Shown: one piece after another, positions 7,924 through 17,341 of the stretch | Position numbering within the stretch: the stretch's first letter is position 1 | Layout: the number at the start of each line of letters is the position of its first letter | Origin: JAAYCB01 sp012744395 | GTDB lineage: Bacteria > Planctomycetota > Planctomycetia > Pirellulales > Thermoguttaceae | Direction: 5' to 3' | NCBI GenBank assembly: GCA_028703175.1 | Contig: JAQVNJ010000030.1 | Coordinates: forward strand, 1 to 50,936 | Length of the DNA stretch: 50,936 nt | Notes under the pieces: generated by a model | Seen by the model: only the letters and a program-made list of their open reading frames with translations | What the model was told of the DNA's origin: nothing | The model's database searches: none | Translations under genes and position numbers: made by a program

Positions 7924-9300
7924 ATGGTGACAAAGCGACGGCAATCGGGCGGGCAGGCAACGAGGCGTCATTTTCTCGGCACCGCGGCCGCACTGTCCGC
8001 CTTCTCGATTCTGCCCCGGCGCCTGCTGGCGGGCTCGGGCGAGCAGCCGCCGAGCGACAAGCTCAACATCGGATGCGTCGGCGTCGGCGGGATGCAGGGA
8101 GCCGGCGACGTGCGCAACGTCAGCAGCGAGAACATCTACGCGATCTGCGACGTGGACGAGAACTTTCTGAACAAGGCAGCCGAGGCCTACCCGAGTGCCG
8201 GGAAGTACAGGGATTTTCGCCGCATGCTCGACAAGGAGGCGAAGCGTCTCGACGCGGTGACGATCACGATACCCGACCACATGCACGCCTCCGTGGCACT
8301 GTGGGCGATGGAGCGGGGCCTGGCCGTTCACTGCCAGAAGCCGTTGACCCAGAGCGTCTGGGAGGCCCGCCTGTTGACCAAGGCCGCCGAGAAATACAAG
8401 GTGCCCACGCAGATGGGCAACCAGGGGTATTCGTCGGAGGCGACGCGGATCGCATGCGAAATCATCTGGAGCGGCCAGCTCGGCGAGATAACCGAAGTCC
8501 ATTCGATGAGCGGCGGCGGCTTTGCACGCGGCATCAAGGAGTGGCCGCCTGTCGAGGAAATCCCCAAGACGCTGGACTGGGACCTCTGGACGGGCCGTGC
8601 CCCGGAACACACGTACAGCTCGAAAATCCATCCCTGGAACTGGCGCGGATTCCTCGACTACGGCACGCAGATGATCGGCGACTGGGGCATCCATATGCTC
8701 GGTCCCGCCAACTGGGCGCTGCAACTCGGCAGCCCGACCAGCGTCGAGTGCACGGCCGTCGACGAGGTCAACCCCGTCACCTACCCGCACTACGCCTGCA
8801 AGTTCGAGTTCCCCGAACGGGCCAGCAAGTACGTGCCGTCGGGGAAAATGCCCCCCTTGACCCTCTACTGGTATGAAGGCAAGATGACCAGCAGGTTCCA
8901 ACCGCCAGGGGGGCTGACCGCGGCGGACGTCAAGTCCTTCAATGAGATCTTCGTCGGCACGAAGGGCTGCATGGGCACGAGCGGTCGCGGAGAAAGCGTC
9001 CGCCTGATTCCCGAAGCCAGGATGAAGGACTTCACCAAGCCGCCGCGGATCATCAAGCGTTCTCCCGGGCACTTCAAGGACTGGATCCAATCCTGCAAGG
9101 GAGGCGCGCCGGCCTGCTCCAACTTCAGCATCGCCGGACCCTACACGGAATGGATGCTGCTCGGCGCCATTTGCTGGCGGTTCCCCAATGAAAAACTGCT
9201 CTGGGACGGCGGCAATCTCCGCTTCACGAACAACGAGAAGGCCAACGAGTACATCAAGCCCTATTTCCGCAAGGGCTGGGAACTCGAGGATCTCACCTGA
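7924..9300 (+). CDS. Tat-exported Gfo/Idh/MocA family oxidoreductase
   Basis: A probable NAD(P)-dependent sugar or inositol-like dehydrogenase, 458 residues. The N-terminus has a Tat signal (TRRHFLGTAA, then a hydrophobic stretch). The Rossmann dinucleotide loop is IGCVGVGGMQGAG. The family EKP block appears as QKPLTQSVWEARLL, so the usual Glu is Gln here. The C-terminal half contains the planctomycete-type WNWRGFLDYGTQMIGDWGIH segment. The start ATG at 7924 follows an AAGGAG at 7915-7920. The next ATG-like codon, GTG 7927, would have better spacing, so the exact start may differ by one codon. It is a paralogue of the gene at 11942. The substrate is not predictable from sequence. Confidence 0.92.
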   Translation: MVTKRRQSGGQATRRHFLGTAAALSAFSILPRRLLAGSGEQPPSDKLNIGCVGVGGMQGAGDVRNVSSENIYAICDVDENFLNKAAEAYPSAGKYRDFRRMLDKEAKRLDAVTITIPDHMHASVALWAMERGLAVHCQKPLTQSVWEARLLTKAAEKYKVPTQMGNQGYSSEATRIACEIIWSGQLGEITEVHSMSGGGFARGIKEWPPVEEIPKTLDWDLWTGRAPEHTYSSKIHPWNWRGFLDYGTQMIGDWGIHMLGPANWALQLGSPTSVECTAVDEVNPVTYPHYACKFEFPERASKYVPSGKMPPLTLYWYEGKMTSRFQPPGGLTAADVKSFNEIFVGTKGCMGTSGRGESVRLIPEARMKDFTKPPRIIKRSPGHFKDWIQSCKGGAPACSNFSIAGPYTEWMLLGAICWRFPNEKLLWDGGNLRFTNNEKANEYIKPYFRKGWELEDLT

Positions 9301-9371
9301 GGGCCGCTTGCCGCGCTGCCGGGATGCAAGCGGCCGAGCGGCGCGTTTGCTCTCCGCCGACGCGGGCGCCG

Positions 9372-9971
9372 TCAGGGACGGATCGCCAACCGGAAGGTGT
9401 CGATCGCGGTCGACGCGTCGGGCACCGGGGCCCCGGCGGCCCAATGAATCCCGTTGACCACCAGGCGCATGATCTGGGGCACGGCGAAGTCCTGCGGATG
9501 GCCCAGCGTGGTGGCGAAGACCCGGGCGCCGTAGCGGTTCTGCCACGTCCAGGCGACGATATCGGACTCGGTCCTGGCCACCAGCCGGATGCGGAACCGA
9601 TCGTTCACCACTTGCTCTCGGGGCGCTTCACCACGGCCGATCACCAGCAACACGCAGCCGGGCTCCAGGTCAACGATGTAGAGCTGGCCCGGCGAGCTGA
9701 ACGGCTGGTCGTCGAGGCCGCTGAGGATCGGGTGGGCCTTGGCCTGCTCGAACCGCCGGCACTCGGTCGGGGTCTGCATGTGGCGCAAGTAATGCGTTCC
9801 CAGAACGCCGCGCCCGAAGTCCTCGTTCCAGGCCGCGCGGGGATGCTCGGCCGGGTAGCGGAACGCGTGCGTGCTCGTGCGGAGTCCGATCACCGGTCTG
9901 CCCGACGCCAGGTAGCGCTGCAAATGGCCGAACTGCGCGTCGTCCAAAGCGAGGAAACGCAGAAAGAACAC
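9372..9971 (-). CDS. N-terminally truncated ThuA-like domain protein, probable gene remnant
   Basis: The 199 residues match the ThuA-like (trehalose utilisation, glutamine-amidotransferase-like) family from its middle to its end: VFFLRFLALDDAQFGHLQRY, GRPVIGLRTSTHAFRYP, then HYLRHM, and near the C-terminus ARVFATTLGHP and VNGIHWAAG. The first 60-70 residues usual for the family are absent. The frame begins with a poor GTG at 9971, and an in-frame TGA lies just upstream at 9990-9992. In the next frame the bases up to about 10006 read TDGLDD, which would fit directly before ADAAVFF, so a one-base frameshift is likely as well. The fragment sits 39 bases after the permease stop on the same strand. 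I think a deletion fused it to this site. It may be non-functional. Confidence 0.7.
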   Translation of the reverse strand: MFFLRFLALDDAQFGHLQRYLASGRPVIGLRTSTHAFRYPAEHPRAAWNEDFGRGVLGTHYLRHMQTPTECRRFEQAKAHPILSGLDDQPFSSPGQLYIVDLEPGCVLLVIGRGEAPREQVVNDRFRIRLVARTESDIVAWTWQNRYGARVFATTLGHPQDFAVPQIMRLVVNGIHWAAGAPVPDASTAIDTFRLAIRP

Positions 9972-10010
9972 GGCGGCGTCCGCCTGTCGTCAAGACCGTC
10001 GGTCATCAAC

Positions 10011-11717
10011 TCAGCCCGCGGGGATCATCCACGGGAGCAGGTAGGCCTGGACCAGGGTCAACAGCCCCACGAGCGCGGCCAGAACGAGGCTGTGCCAGAA
10101 GACGAACCGGAGGATCGCCCCTTCCCCACCCGGCTGATCCGTGGCCACCGCCGCGACGACGATGCTCTGCGCGTCGATCATCTTGCCCATCACGCCGCCC
10201 GTGCTGTTCGAGGCCACGATCAGCACGGGATTCAGGCCCAGCTGTTCCGCCGTGATCCGCTGGAGGCTGCCGAAGAGGGCGTTGGACGACGTGTCGGACC
10301 CGGTCAAGGCGACGCCCAGCCAGCCCAGCATCGGGGCGCAGAACGGATAGAGCCAGCCCGACTTGGTGAACGCCAGGCCGAGGGTCGCGTCGGCCCCGCT
10401 GTATTTTGTCGTGAATGCCAAGGCGAGCATGCAGGCGATCGTGAAGACGGCCCAGCGGACCTTGTACAGCGTGTCGGCGAACTGGAGAAGAAACGGCCGG
10501 ACGCCGATCCTCAGCCAGAACGCCGACAGCAGCGCGGCCAGGAAGATGCCCGTGCCCGTCGCCGACAGCCAGTTGAGCTGGTAGACGGCCTCTTCGGGCT
10601 TCCCCGCTCGGTCGGACCCTTCGGGCACGGGCACGACCGGGGCGGCGCGGTAGACCAGGTTGTGCAGATGGGGGACCTCCAGCGAGCGGCGGCTGATCCC
10701 GGCGAGGAAGTTGGGCGACTCCTTCGTGCCGCCGTTCAGCGCCGTCTTGAACACGGGCAGGCCCCAGCAAAAGATCATCAGCGAGAGGACGACCCACGGC
10801 GTCCAAGCGTAGGCCACCTGCCGGGCGGTGAGCGGCGGTGCGTCCTCGGTCCGCGCTTCGGCCGGCGGCTCCTCCGCGCCGGGGCCGTCGAAGCGCCAGA
10901 CCTGTTTCGGCTGCCAGAATTGCAGGAAGATGGCCAGGGCGATCATCGAGCCGACCCCGCCGGTCACGTCGACCAGGCTCGGGCCGTGGAAGTTTGACGT
11001 GGCGAACTGGATCGTTGCGAAGCTCCCGCCGCAGACGAGGACCGCCGGCCAGCAGCCCTTGACGCCCTTCCAACCCGACATCACGAACACCAACCAGGCG
11101 GGAATCATCAACGAGAAGAGCGGCAACTGGCGGCCGGCCATTTGCGACAGCGCCATCTCGTCGATCCCCGACACTTGGGCGAGCGTGATGATCGGCGTGC
11201 CCAGGGCCCCGAAGGCGACCGGCGAGGTGTTGGCGATCAGGGCCAGCCCGGCGGCATACAGCGGCCGGAACCCCAGCCCGATCAGCAGGGCGGCGGAGAT
11301 CGCCACGGGCGTTCCAAAACCTGCCGCCCCTTCCAGAAACGTGCCGAAGGAGAAGGCGATCAGCAGCGCCTGCATCCGCCGGTCGGGCGAGATCGCCGCC
11401 ACGGAACGCTTGACCACGTCGAACTGCCCCGAGCGGACCGTGAGGTGATAGAGGAACACGGCCGAGAAGACGATCCAGCCGATCGGCAGCAATCCGAAGC
11501 AGGCTCCATAGCCCGCCGCCGCCAGGGCCGCATCGGCCGGCATCCGGTAGACGGCCACGGCGACCAGCAGCGCCGAGCCCAATCCGGCCAGCGCGGCCTT
11601 CGGGGCCGATGCGCCCGCAACCAACAGCCCCAGCAGCAGGACGATCGGAACACCGGCAACCAAGGGCGACAAAACCGGACCCAACGGGCCGTAAACCTGC
11701 ACCCACTCCGAGATCAT
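10011..11717 (-). CDS. lctP: L-lactate permease family transporter
   Basis: An integral membrane carrier of the lactate/glycolate permease family, 568 residues, with about twelve or more hydrophobic segments along its length. The family block FGTFLEGAAGFGTPVAI is present, as are GPLGPVLSPL near the start and SNALFGSLQ with SNSTGGVMGKMI toward the end. The start ATG at 11717 has a very strong ribosome-binding site, AGGAGG at 11721-11727. It is divergent from the oxidoreductase at 11942, with 224 bases between starts. Likely role is uptake of lactate or a similar 2-hydroxy acid; exact substrate is inferred from family only. Confidence 0.9.
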   Translation of the reverse strand: MISEWVQVYGPLGPVLSPLVAGVPIVLLLGLLVAGASAPKAALAGLGSALLVAVAVYRMPADAALAAAGYGACFGLLPIGWIVFSAVFLYHLTVRSGQFDVVKRSVAAISPDRRMQALLIAFSFGTFLEGAAGFGTPVAISAALLIGLGFRPLYAAGLALIANTSPVAFGALGTPIITLAQVSGIDEMALSQMAGRQLPLFSLMIPAWLVFVMSGWKGVKGCWPAVLVCGGSFATIQFATSNFHGPSLVDVTGGVGSMIALAIFLQFWQPKQVWRFDGPGAEEPPAEARTEDAPPLTARQVAYAWTPWVVLSLMIFCWGLPVFKTALNGGTKESPNFLAGISRRSLEVPHLHNLVYRAAPVVPVPEGSDRAGKPEEAVYQLNWLSATGTGIFLAALLSAFWLRIGVRPFLLQFADTLYKVRWAVFTIACMLALAFTTKYSGADATLGLAFTKSGWLYPFCAPMLGWLGVALTGSDTSSNALFGSLQRITAEQLGLNPVLIVASNSTGGVMGKMIDAQSIVVAAVATDQPGGEGAILRFVFWHSLVLAALVGLLTLVQAYLLPWMIPAG

Positions 11718-11941
11718 TGCAGTCCTCCTTTGTTGGTGTCGGGGCGGATTATAGCACGCGGGGGGGGCGGGTTATAGGGTGCGGGGCAGGGGTGGTGGTT
11801 ATCGAGCCACTTCTGACTGGGGCCCGCGGCCGATCTCTTGCGGCGGCTTTCTCCCCCGGCCACAATAGGAGCGTCAAGGCCCCGTCAGACAGCCGGGCGG
11901 GACGACAGCCAGGTCATCCAGATTCCGCGGAGGTAAGAAGC

Positions 11942-13312
<1,371 letters not shown>

Positions 13313-13430
13313 ACCGATTGCCGGGCGGCGCGGGAAGTGACTCGGCGGAGGGCAGCGCCCGCGCTGCCCTCCCGCTCCCGCGCGGCCATCCAAGACCAGT
13401 AGACGCCACGGATGATGATCGGAGACTGCC

Positions 13431-14192
13431 ATGTCTGAACACCTGCGAGCGAAGTTGACCCGCCGGACGTTTCTCCAGACAACCGCCACGGCTGGAAGCG
13501 GCCTGGCCGCCGCCTCGCTGCTGGGCGCCGAGCGGGCCGCCGCGGAGGGCCCGGACCTGAAGCCCGAGAGCGTGGTCCTCTTCCAGGGCGATTCGATCAC
13601 CGACGCCGGGCGCGACAAGAAAGGGGGATCGCCGAACGACGCCGCGGGGCTCGGCCGGGGCTATCCGTTCCTCCTCGGCGGGGCGCTGTTGGCGGACTAC
13701 CCCGAGAAACGGCTGACCGTCTACAACCGCGGGATCAGCGGCAACAAGGTGCCCGACCTGGCCGCCCGATGGCAGCAGGACGCGATCGACCTGGAGCCGG
13801 CGATCCTGAGCATCCTCATCGGAGTCAACGACATCTGGCACAAGCTCGGCGGGCATTACAGCGGCACGGTCGCGGACTACGAGACGGGCTACCGCGAGCT
13901 GCTCCAGCGGTCGCTCAAGGAGCTGCCCGGCGCGCGGATCGTCGTCTGCGAGCCGTTCGTGCTCCGCTGCGGGGCCGTCAACGAGAGCTGGTTTCCGGAA
14001 TTCGACCAGCGGCGCGCCGTGGCCAGGAAGCTGGCCGAGGAGCTGCGGCTTGACTTCGTCCCCTTCCAGTCGATGTTCGACGCAGCGGCCAGGCTGGCTC
14101 GGCCGGCGTACTGGGCGGGCGACGGAGTCCATCCCACGCTGGCCGGCCATGCACTGATGACGAAGACCTGGCGAGAGGTTGTTGGGATCTAG
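13431..14192 (+). CDS. Tat-exported SGNH/GDSL-type hydrolase
   Basis: A probable esterase or deacetylase of 253 residues. The N-terminus has a Tat signal (LTRRTFLQTTATAG). The four SGNH blocks are visible: GDSIT with the nucleophile Ser, GISGNKV (Gly), GVND (Asn), and DGVHPT with the Asp/His pair. The start at 13431 follows GGAG at 13421-13424. It lies 118 bases after the oxidoreductase and 22 bases before the heparinase-like gene. In that setting removal of acetyl groups from a polysaccharide is a reasonable guess, not shown by the sequence. Confidence 0.92.
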   Translation: MSEHLRAKLTRRTFLQTTATAGSGLAAASLLGAERAAAEGPDLKPESVVLFQGDSITDAGRDKKGGSPNDAAGLGRGYPFLLGGALLADYPEKRLTVYNRGISGNKVPDLAARWQQDAIDLEPAILSILIGVNDIWHKLGGHYSGTVADYETGYRELLQRSLKELPGARIVVCEPFVLRCGAVNESWFPEFDQRRAVARKLAEELRLDFVPFQSMFDAAARLARPAYWAGDGVHPTLAGHALMTKTWREVVGI

Positions 14193-14214
14193 TGCGGAGG
14201 AAGGGAAAAGAGTG

Positions 14215-16167
14215 ATGATCCGAATCAGCGCGGTTGGACGATTCCTGGCGGCAGGGGCCCTGAGCGTGAGCCTCGCCGCCGCGGCGGACAGACCGGCATT
14301 TGAATACCCGCCGGCGATCTCCCTGGAGGAGGTGCAACAGTGGGTCGACAAGGCGCCCGCCGGCCATCCCCGCCTGCTGGCAAGCCGGGCGGAGCTGGCC
14401 GCGCTCCGCGCGTCGCTCCAGGGCGATCCGCTCCGCCAGGCGCTGGCTGGCGCGGTGATCAAGCAGGCGAACCTGCTTGAGGAGATTCCGCCGATCGAGA
14501 GAACGCTTCAGGGGCGCCGCCTGCTGGGCGAGTCGCGGCGCTGCGTGAAGCGGACCGCCGTGCTTGCCATGGCGTACCACCTGACCGGCGACAAGCGGCA
14601 CGCGCGGCGCTGCCAGCAGGAGATGCTCGCCGCCGCGCGGTTCTCCGACTGGAACCCGAGCCACTTCCTCGACGTGGCGGAAATGACGTTCGGCATGGCG
14701 ATCGGCTACGACTGGCTTTACGGCGAGCTTGACGGGGCCGCCCGCGAGGAGATCCGCAAGGCGATTGTCGAGAAGGGGGTCGCGCTCCCCTTCGAGACCC
14801 GGCACAACGGCTGGGTGCGGTCGCGGAACAACTGGGGGCAGGTCTGCCACGGCGGGCTGACGGCCGGGGCCCTGGCGGTCCTCGAAGACGAGCGCCAGCT
14901 GGCGGCGCGGACCGTCCACAACGCACTGCACAACGTGCCCCGTTCGATGCAGGCCTTCGCGCCCAAGGGGAGCTACCCGGAGGGGCCGGGCTACTGGTCG
15001 TACGGCACGAGCTACAACGTGCTCCTGATCGCCGCGCTGGAGAGCGTGCTGGGCAGCGATTTCGGGCTCAGCAAGGCCCCCGGCTTCCGCGAGACGGGCG
15101 GATACCCCAGCCTGGCCTGCGGCCCCTCGGGCCTGTTCTTCAACTATGCCGACGGCGGGGCGCGGCGCGGCCCGGAAGCGTGCCTGTTCTGGTTCGCCGC
15201 GCGGTTCGACCGGCCCGACTGGCTGCTCGGCGAGCGCCGCCGGGTGCTCGACGAGGCGTCGCGCGTCGACGCAGGCTACGCCGCATCGGGCGGCAATCGC
15301 CTGCTCCCCTTCGCCCTCCTCTGGATCCGCGATGGGGACGACGATCCAGCGATCCGCATGCCGCTCGATTGGCAGAGCGGAAGCCAGACGCCGATCGCCA
15401 TCCACCGCGGCTCTTGGACCGATCCGGACGCGACCTACGTGGGATTGAAGGCCGGCTCGCCCTCGGCCAGCCACGGGCAGATGGACATCGGTTCGTTTGT
15501 CCTTGATTCCCAGGGCGTTCGCTGGGCGCTCGACCTCGGCGCCGAGGGCTACCACCGGATCGAAGCCCGCGGGATGAATCTCTGGAGCCAGGCGCAGAAC
15601 TCCGACCGCTGGAAGATCTTTCGCCAGAGCAACGAGGGGCACAACACCCTGGTCATCGACGGGCAGCTTCAGAAGGTGTCGGGCAACGCGCCGATCGTGG
15701 CGTTTTCCGACGATCGGGCCTTCCCCCACTCGATCGTCGACATGACGGCGGTCTACGAGGGGCAGGCCGGATCCGCCCGCCGCGGCGTGGCCCTCCTCGA
15801 CTCCCGCGACGTTCTCATCCAGGACCAGCTTACCGGTCTGAAACCCGGCAGCCGCGTCCGCTGGGGGATGATCACCCCCGGCAAGCCGGCGCGGGCGGGC
15901 GCCGCGGCGATCGAACTTGGCCAGGGCCGCGCCAGGCTGACCCTGACGATCCTCGCGCCGCGCGAGGCGGTCTGGCGGACGATCGACACGGCCCGGCCGC
16001 GCAACGACTGGGATTCGCCCAACCGCGGCACCTCGATGATCGCCTTCGAGGCCGCCGCCCCCGACTCCGGCGAATTGACGCTGGCCGTCGTGGCCGAACC
16101 GGGGGCGCAGGAGAACGCTTCCCGGTCGAGTTTCCAGATCGTGCCGCTGGAGAATTGGGGGAAATGA
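14215..16167 (+). CDS. Heparinase II/III-like polysaccharide lyase
   Basis: A 650-residue exported protein with an N-terminal hydrophobic signal (FLAAGALSVSLAAAADR). The helical half has TFGMAIGYDWLYGELD, NNWGQVCHGG and SYPEGPGYWSYGTSY, which carry the Asn, His and Tyr positions expected of heparinase II/III-type lyases. The beta-sheet half has SHGQMDIGSFVLDSQGVRWA and NEGHNTLVIDG. The expected reaction is beta-elimination on a uronic-acid polysaccharide. I start at ATG 14215 because GGAGG lies at 14196-14200 and the signal peptide follows; GTG 14212 is an alternative. The stop overlaps the next start as ATGA, so the two are translationally coupled. The polymer it attacks is not known. Confidence 0.9.
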   Translation: MIRISAVGRFLAAGALSVSLAAAADRPAFEYPPAISLEEVQQWVDKAPAGHPRLLASRAELAALRASLQGDPLRQALAGAVIKQANLLEEIPPIERTLQGRRLLGESRRCVKRTAVLAMAYHLTGDKRHARRCQQEMLAAARFSDWNPSHFLDVAEMTFGMAIGYDWLYGELDGAAREEIRKAIVEKGVALPFETRHNGWVRSRNNWGQVCHGGLTAGALAVLEDERQLAARTVHNALHNVPRSMQAFAPKGSYPEGPGYWSYGTSYNVLLIAALESVLGSDFGLSKAPGFRETGGYPSLACGPSGLFFNYADGGARRGPEACLFWFAARFDRPDWLLGERRRVLDEASRVDAGYAASGGNRLLPFALLWIRDGDDDPAIRMPLDWQSGSQTPIAIHRGSWTDPDATYVGLKAGSPSASHGQMDIGSFVLDSQGVRWALDLGAEGYHRIEARGMNLWSQAQNSDRWKIFRQSNEGHNTLVIDGQLQKVSGNAPIVAFSDDRAFPHSIVDMTAVYEGQAGSARRGVALLDSRDVLIQDQLTGLKPGSRVRWGMITPGKPARAGAAAIELGQGRARLTLTILAPREAVWRTIDTARPRNDWDSPNRGTSMIAFEAAAPDSGELTLAVVAEPGAQENASRSSFQIVPLENWGK

Positions 16168-17186
16168 GCGCGACCGTTGCCCGAGCGATGCTGGCCGTGG
16201 CGCTGTTCTGGTCCGGGCCAGCCGGGATGCTGCCGGCCGGCGAGCCGTTTACCTTGAAGCGCTGCGAGGTGCTGCCGCTGCCCGGTCGGCAGGTGTCGAT
16301 GCAGGTCGACGGAATCGAAAAGGTCCGCTGGCATTTCGGCGGAGACTCCCCCCGGCCGTTCTTCTATCCGTTCAACGGGCCGTCGGGCGCCCCGCTGACA
16401 CGGATGGGGCACCCCGGAGCCGAGAACCACGATCACCACCGCTCCGTCTGGCTGGCCCACGCGCGTCTCGGGGGCGCCGACTTCTGGAGCGACAACACGA
16501 GCGCTCGGGTCCGCCAGAAGCACTGGTACGCGTACCAGGACGGCGACGGAGAGGCGGTCATGGCGTCGGTTTGCGGCTGGTACGATGGGGCGGGGAAGGA
16601 GCTTCTGGAGCAGGACCTGGTGGCCGCCTTGATTCCTTTGGACGGGGGCGAGCACGCCCTGGAGATTCAGCTCGCGCTGCGGCCGCCGCCACCGGCGTCC
16701 GAGTCGGTGGAGCTCGGCCAGACGAACTTCGGCTTGCTTGCCGTGCGCGTGGCCAAGACGGTGTCCACCCATTTTGGCGGCGGGATCCTGACCAGCAGCG
16801 AAGGGGGGCAGGGCGAACAAGCGGTCTTCGGCCGGCCCGCTCGGTGGATGGATTACAGCGGCCCGGTGGCCGTCGGCCAGGGGCCGGAACGCAAGTCCGT
16901 AGTCGAAGGGATCACCTGCTTCGATCATCCGCGGAATCCCCGCTATCCGGTCGACTGGCACGTGCGGGAAGACGGATGGATGGGCGCCGCCTTTTCGATG
17001 AACGCAGGCTACACGATCACCGCGGACGATCCGCTTGTGCTCCGCTACCTCCTCCACGCCCACCGCGGGGCCTACGATCATGCCAACGCGCAAGCGCAGC
17101 ATGAGCAGTTTGCCAACCGGCCGGGCTTCAGAATTTCCAGATCGGCCCGGCCGCATTGCCAGTATGAGGTGGCGCGCGGCGATTGA
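16164..17186 (+). CDS. DUF6807 (PmoA-like) family exported protein
   Basis: A 340-residue protein with a signal peptide (hydrophobic stretch to about residue 25). It has the DUF6807 signatures: PFFYPFNGPSGAPLTRMGHP, ENHDHHRSVWLAH, GADFW and a C-terminal HAHRGAYDHANAQ. Members are often labelled PmoA or methane oxygenase, but that label is poorly supported, and in planctomycetes they usually sit among sugar dehydrogenases and glycan-degradation genes, as here. The start is set by the ATGA overlap with the lyase-like gene. The function is unproven. Confidence 0.88.
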   Translation: MSATVARAMLAVALFWSGPAGMLPAGEPFTLKRCEVLPLPGRQVSMQVDGIEKVRWHFGGDSPRPFFYPFNGPSGAPLTRMGHPGAENHDHHRSVWLAHARLGGADFWSDNTSARVRQKHWYAYQDGDGEAVMASVCGWYDGAGKELLEQDLVAALIPLDGGEHALEIQLALRPPPPASESVELGQTNFGLLAVRVAKTVSTHFGGGILTSSEGGQGEQAVFGRPARWMDYSGPVAVGQGPERKSVVEGITCFDHPRNPRYPVDWHVREDGWMGAAFSMNAGYTITADDPLVLRYLLHAHRGAYDHANAQAQHEQFANRPGFRISRSARPHCQYEVARGD

Positions 17187-17227
17187 CCCGACACGCAAGC
17201 GAGGCACGCGTCGGGTTACGATGGTGC
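17186..17227. repeat. Diverged inverted copy of the ACCCGACGCG dispersed repeat
   Basis: Starting at the last base of the DUF6807 stop codon, ACCCGACACGCAAGCGAGGC runs into ACGCGTCGGGTTACGATGGT, so the same element occurs in both orientations head to head. It lies between two convergent genes. It could fold in RNA and serve both ends, but no T-run marks it as a terminator. Confidence 0.65.
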
Positions 17228-17341
17228 TTGCGCGTGGGGGGATGTGGCCTTGGTGGTGCGTCGGGTGCTGACGGGGCGCGATGGATCGGAGAAGCTCCGG
17301 CTCATGACCCGTCCGGGTTGCGGGGTCCTGGCAGGCGGTGC

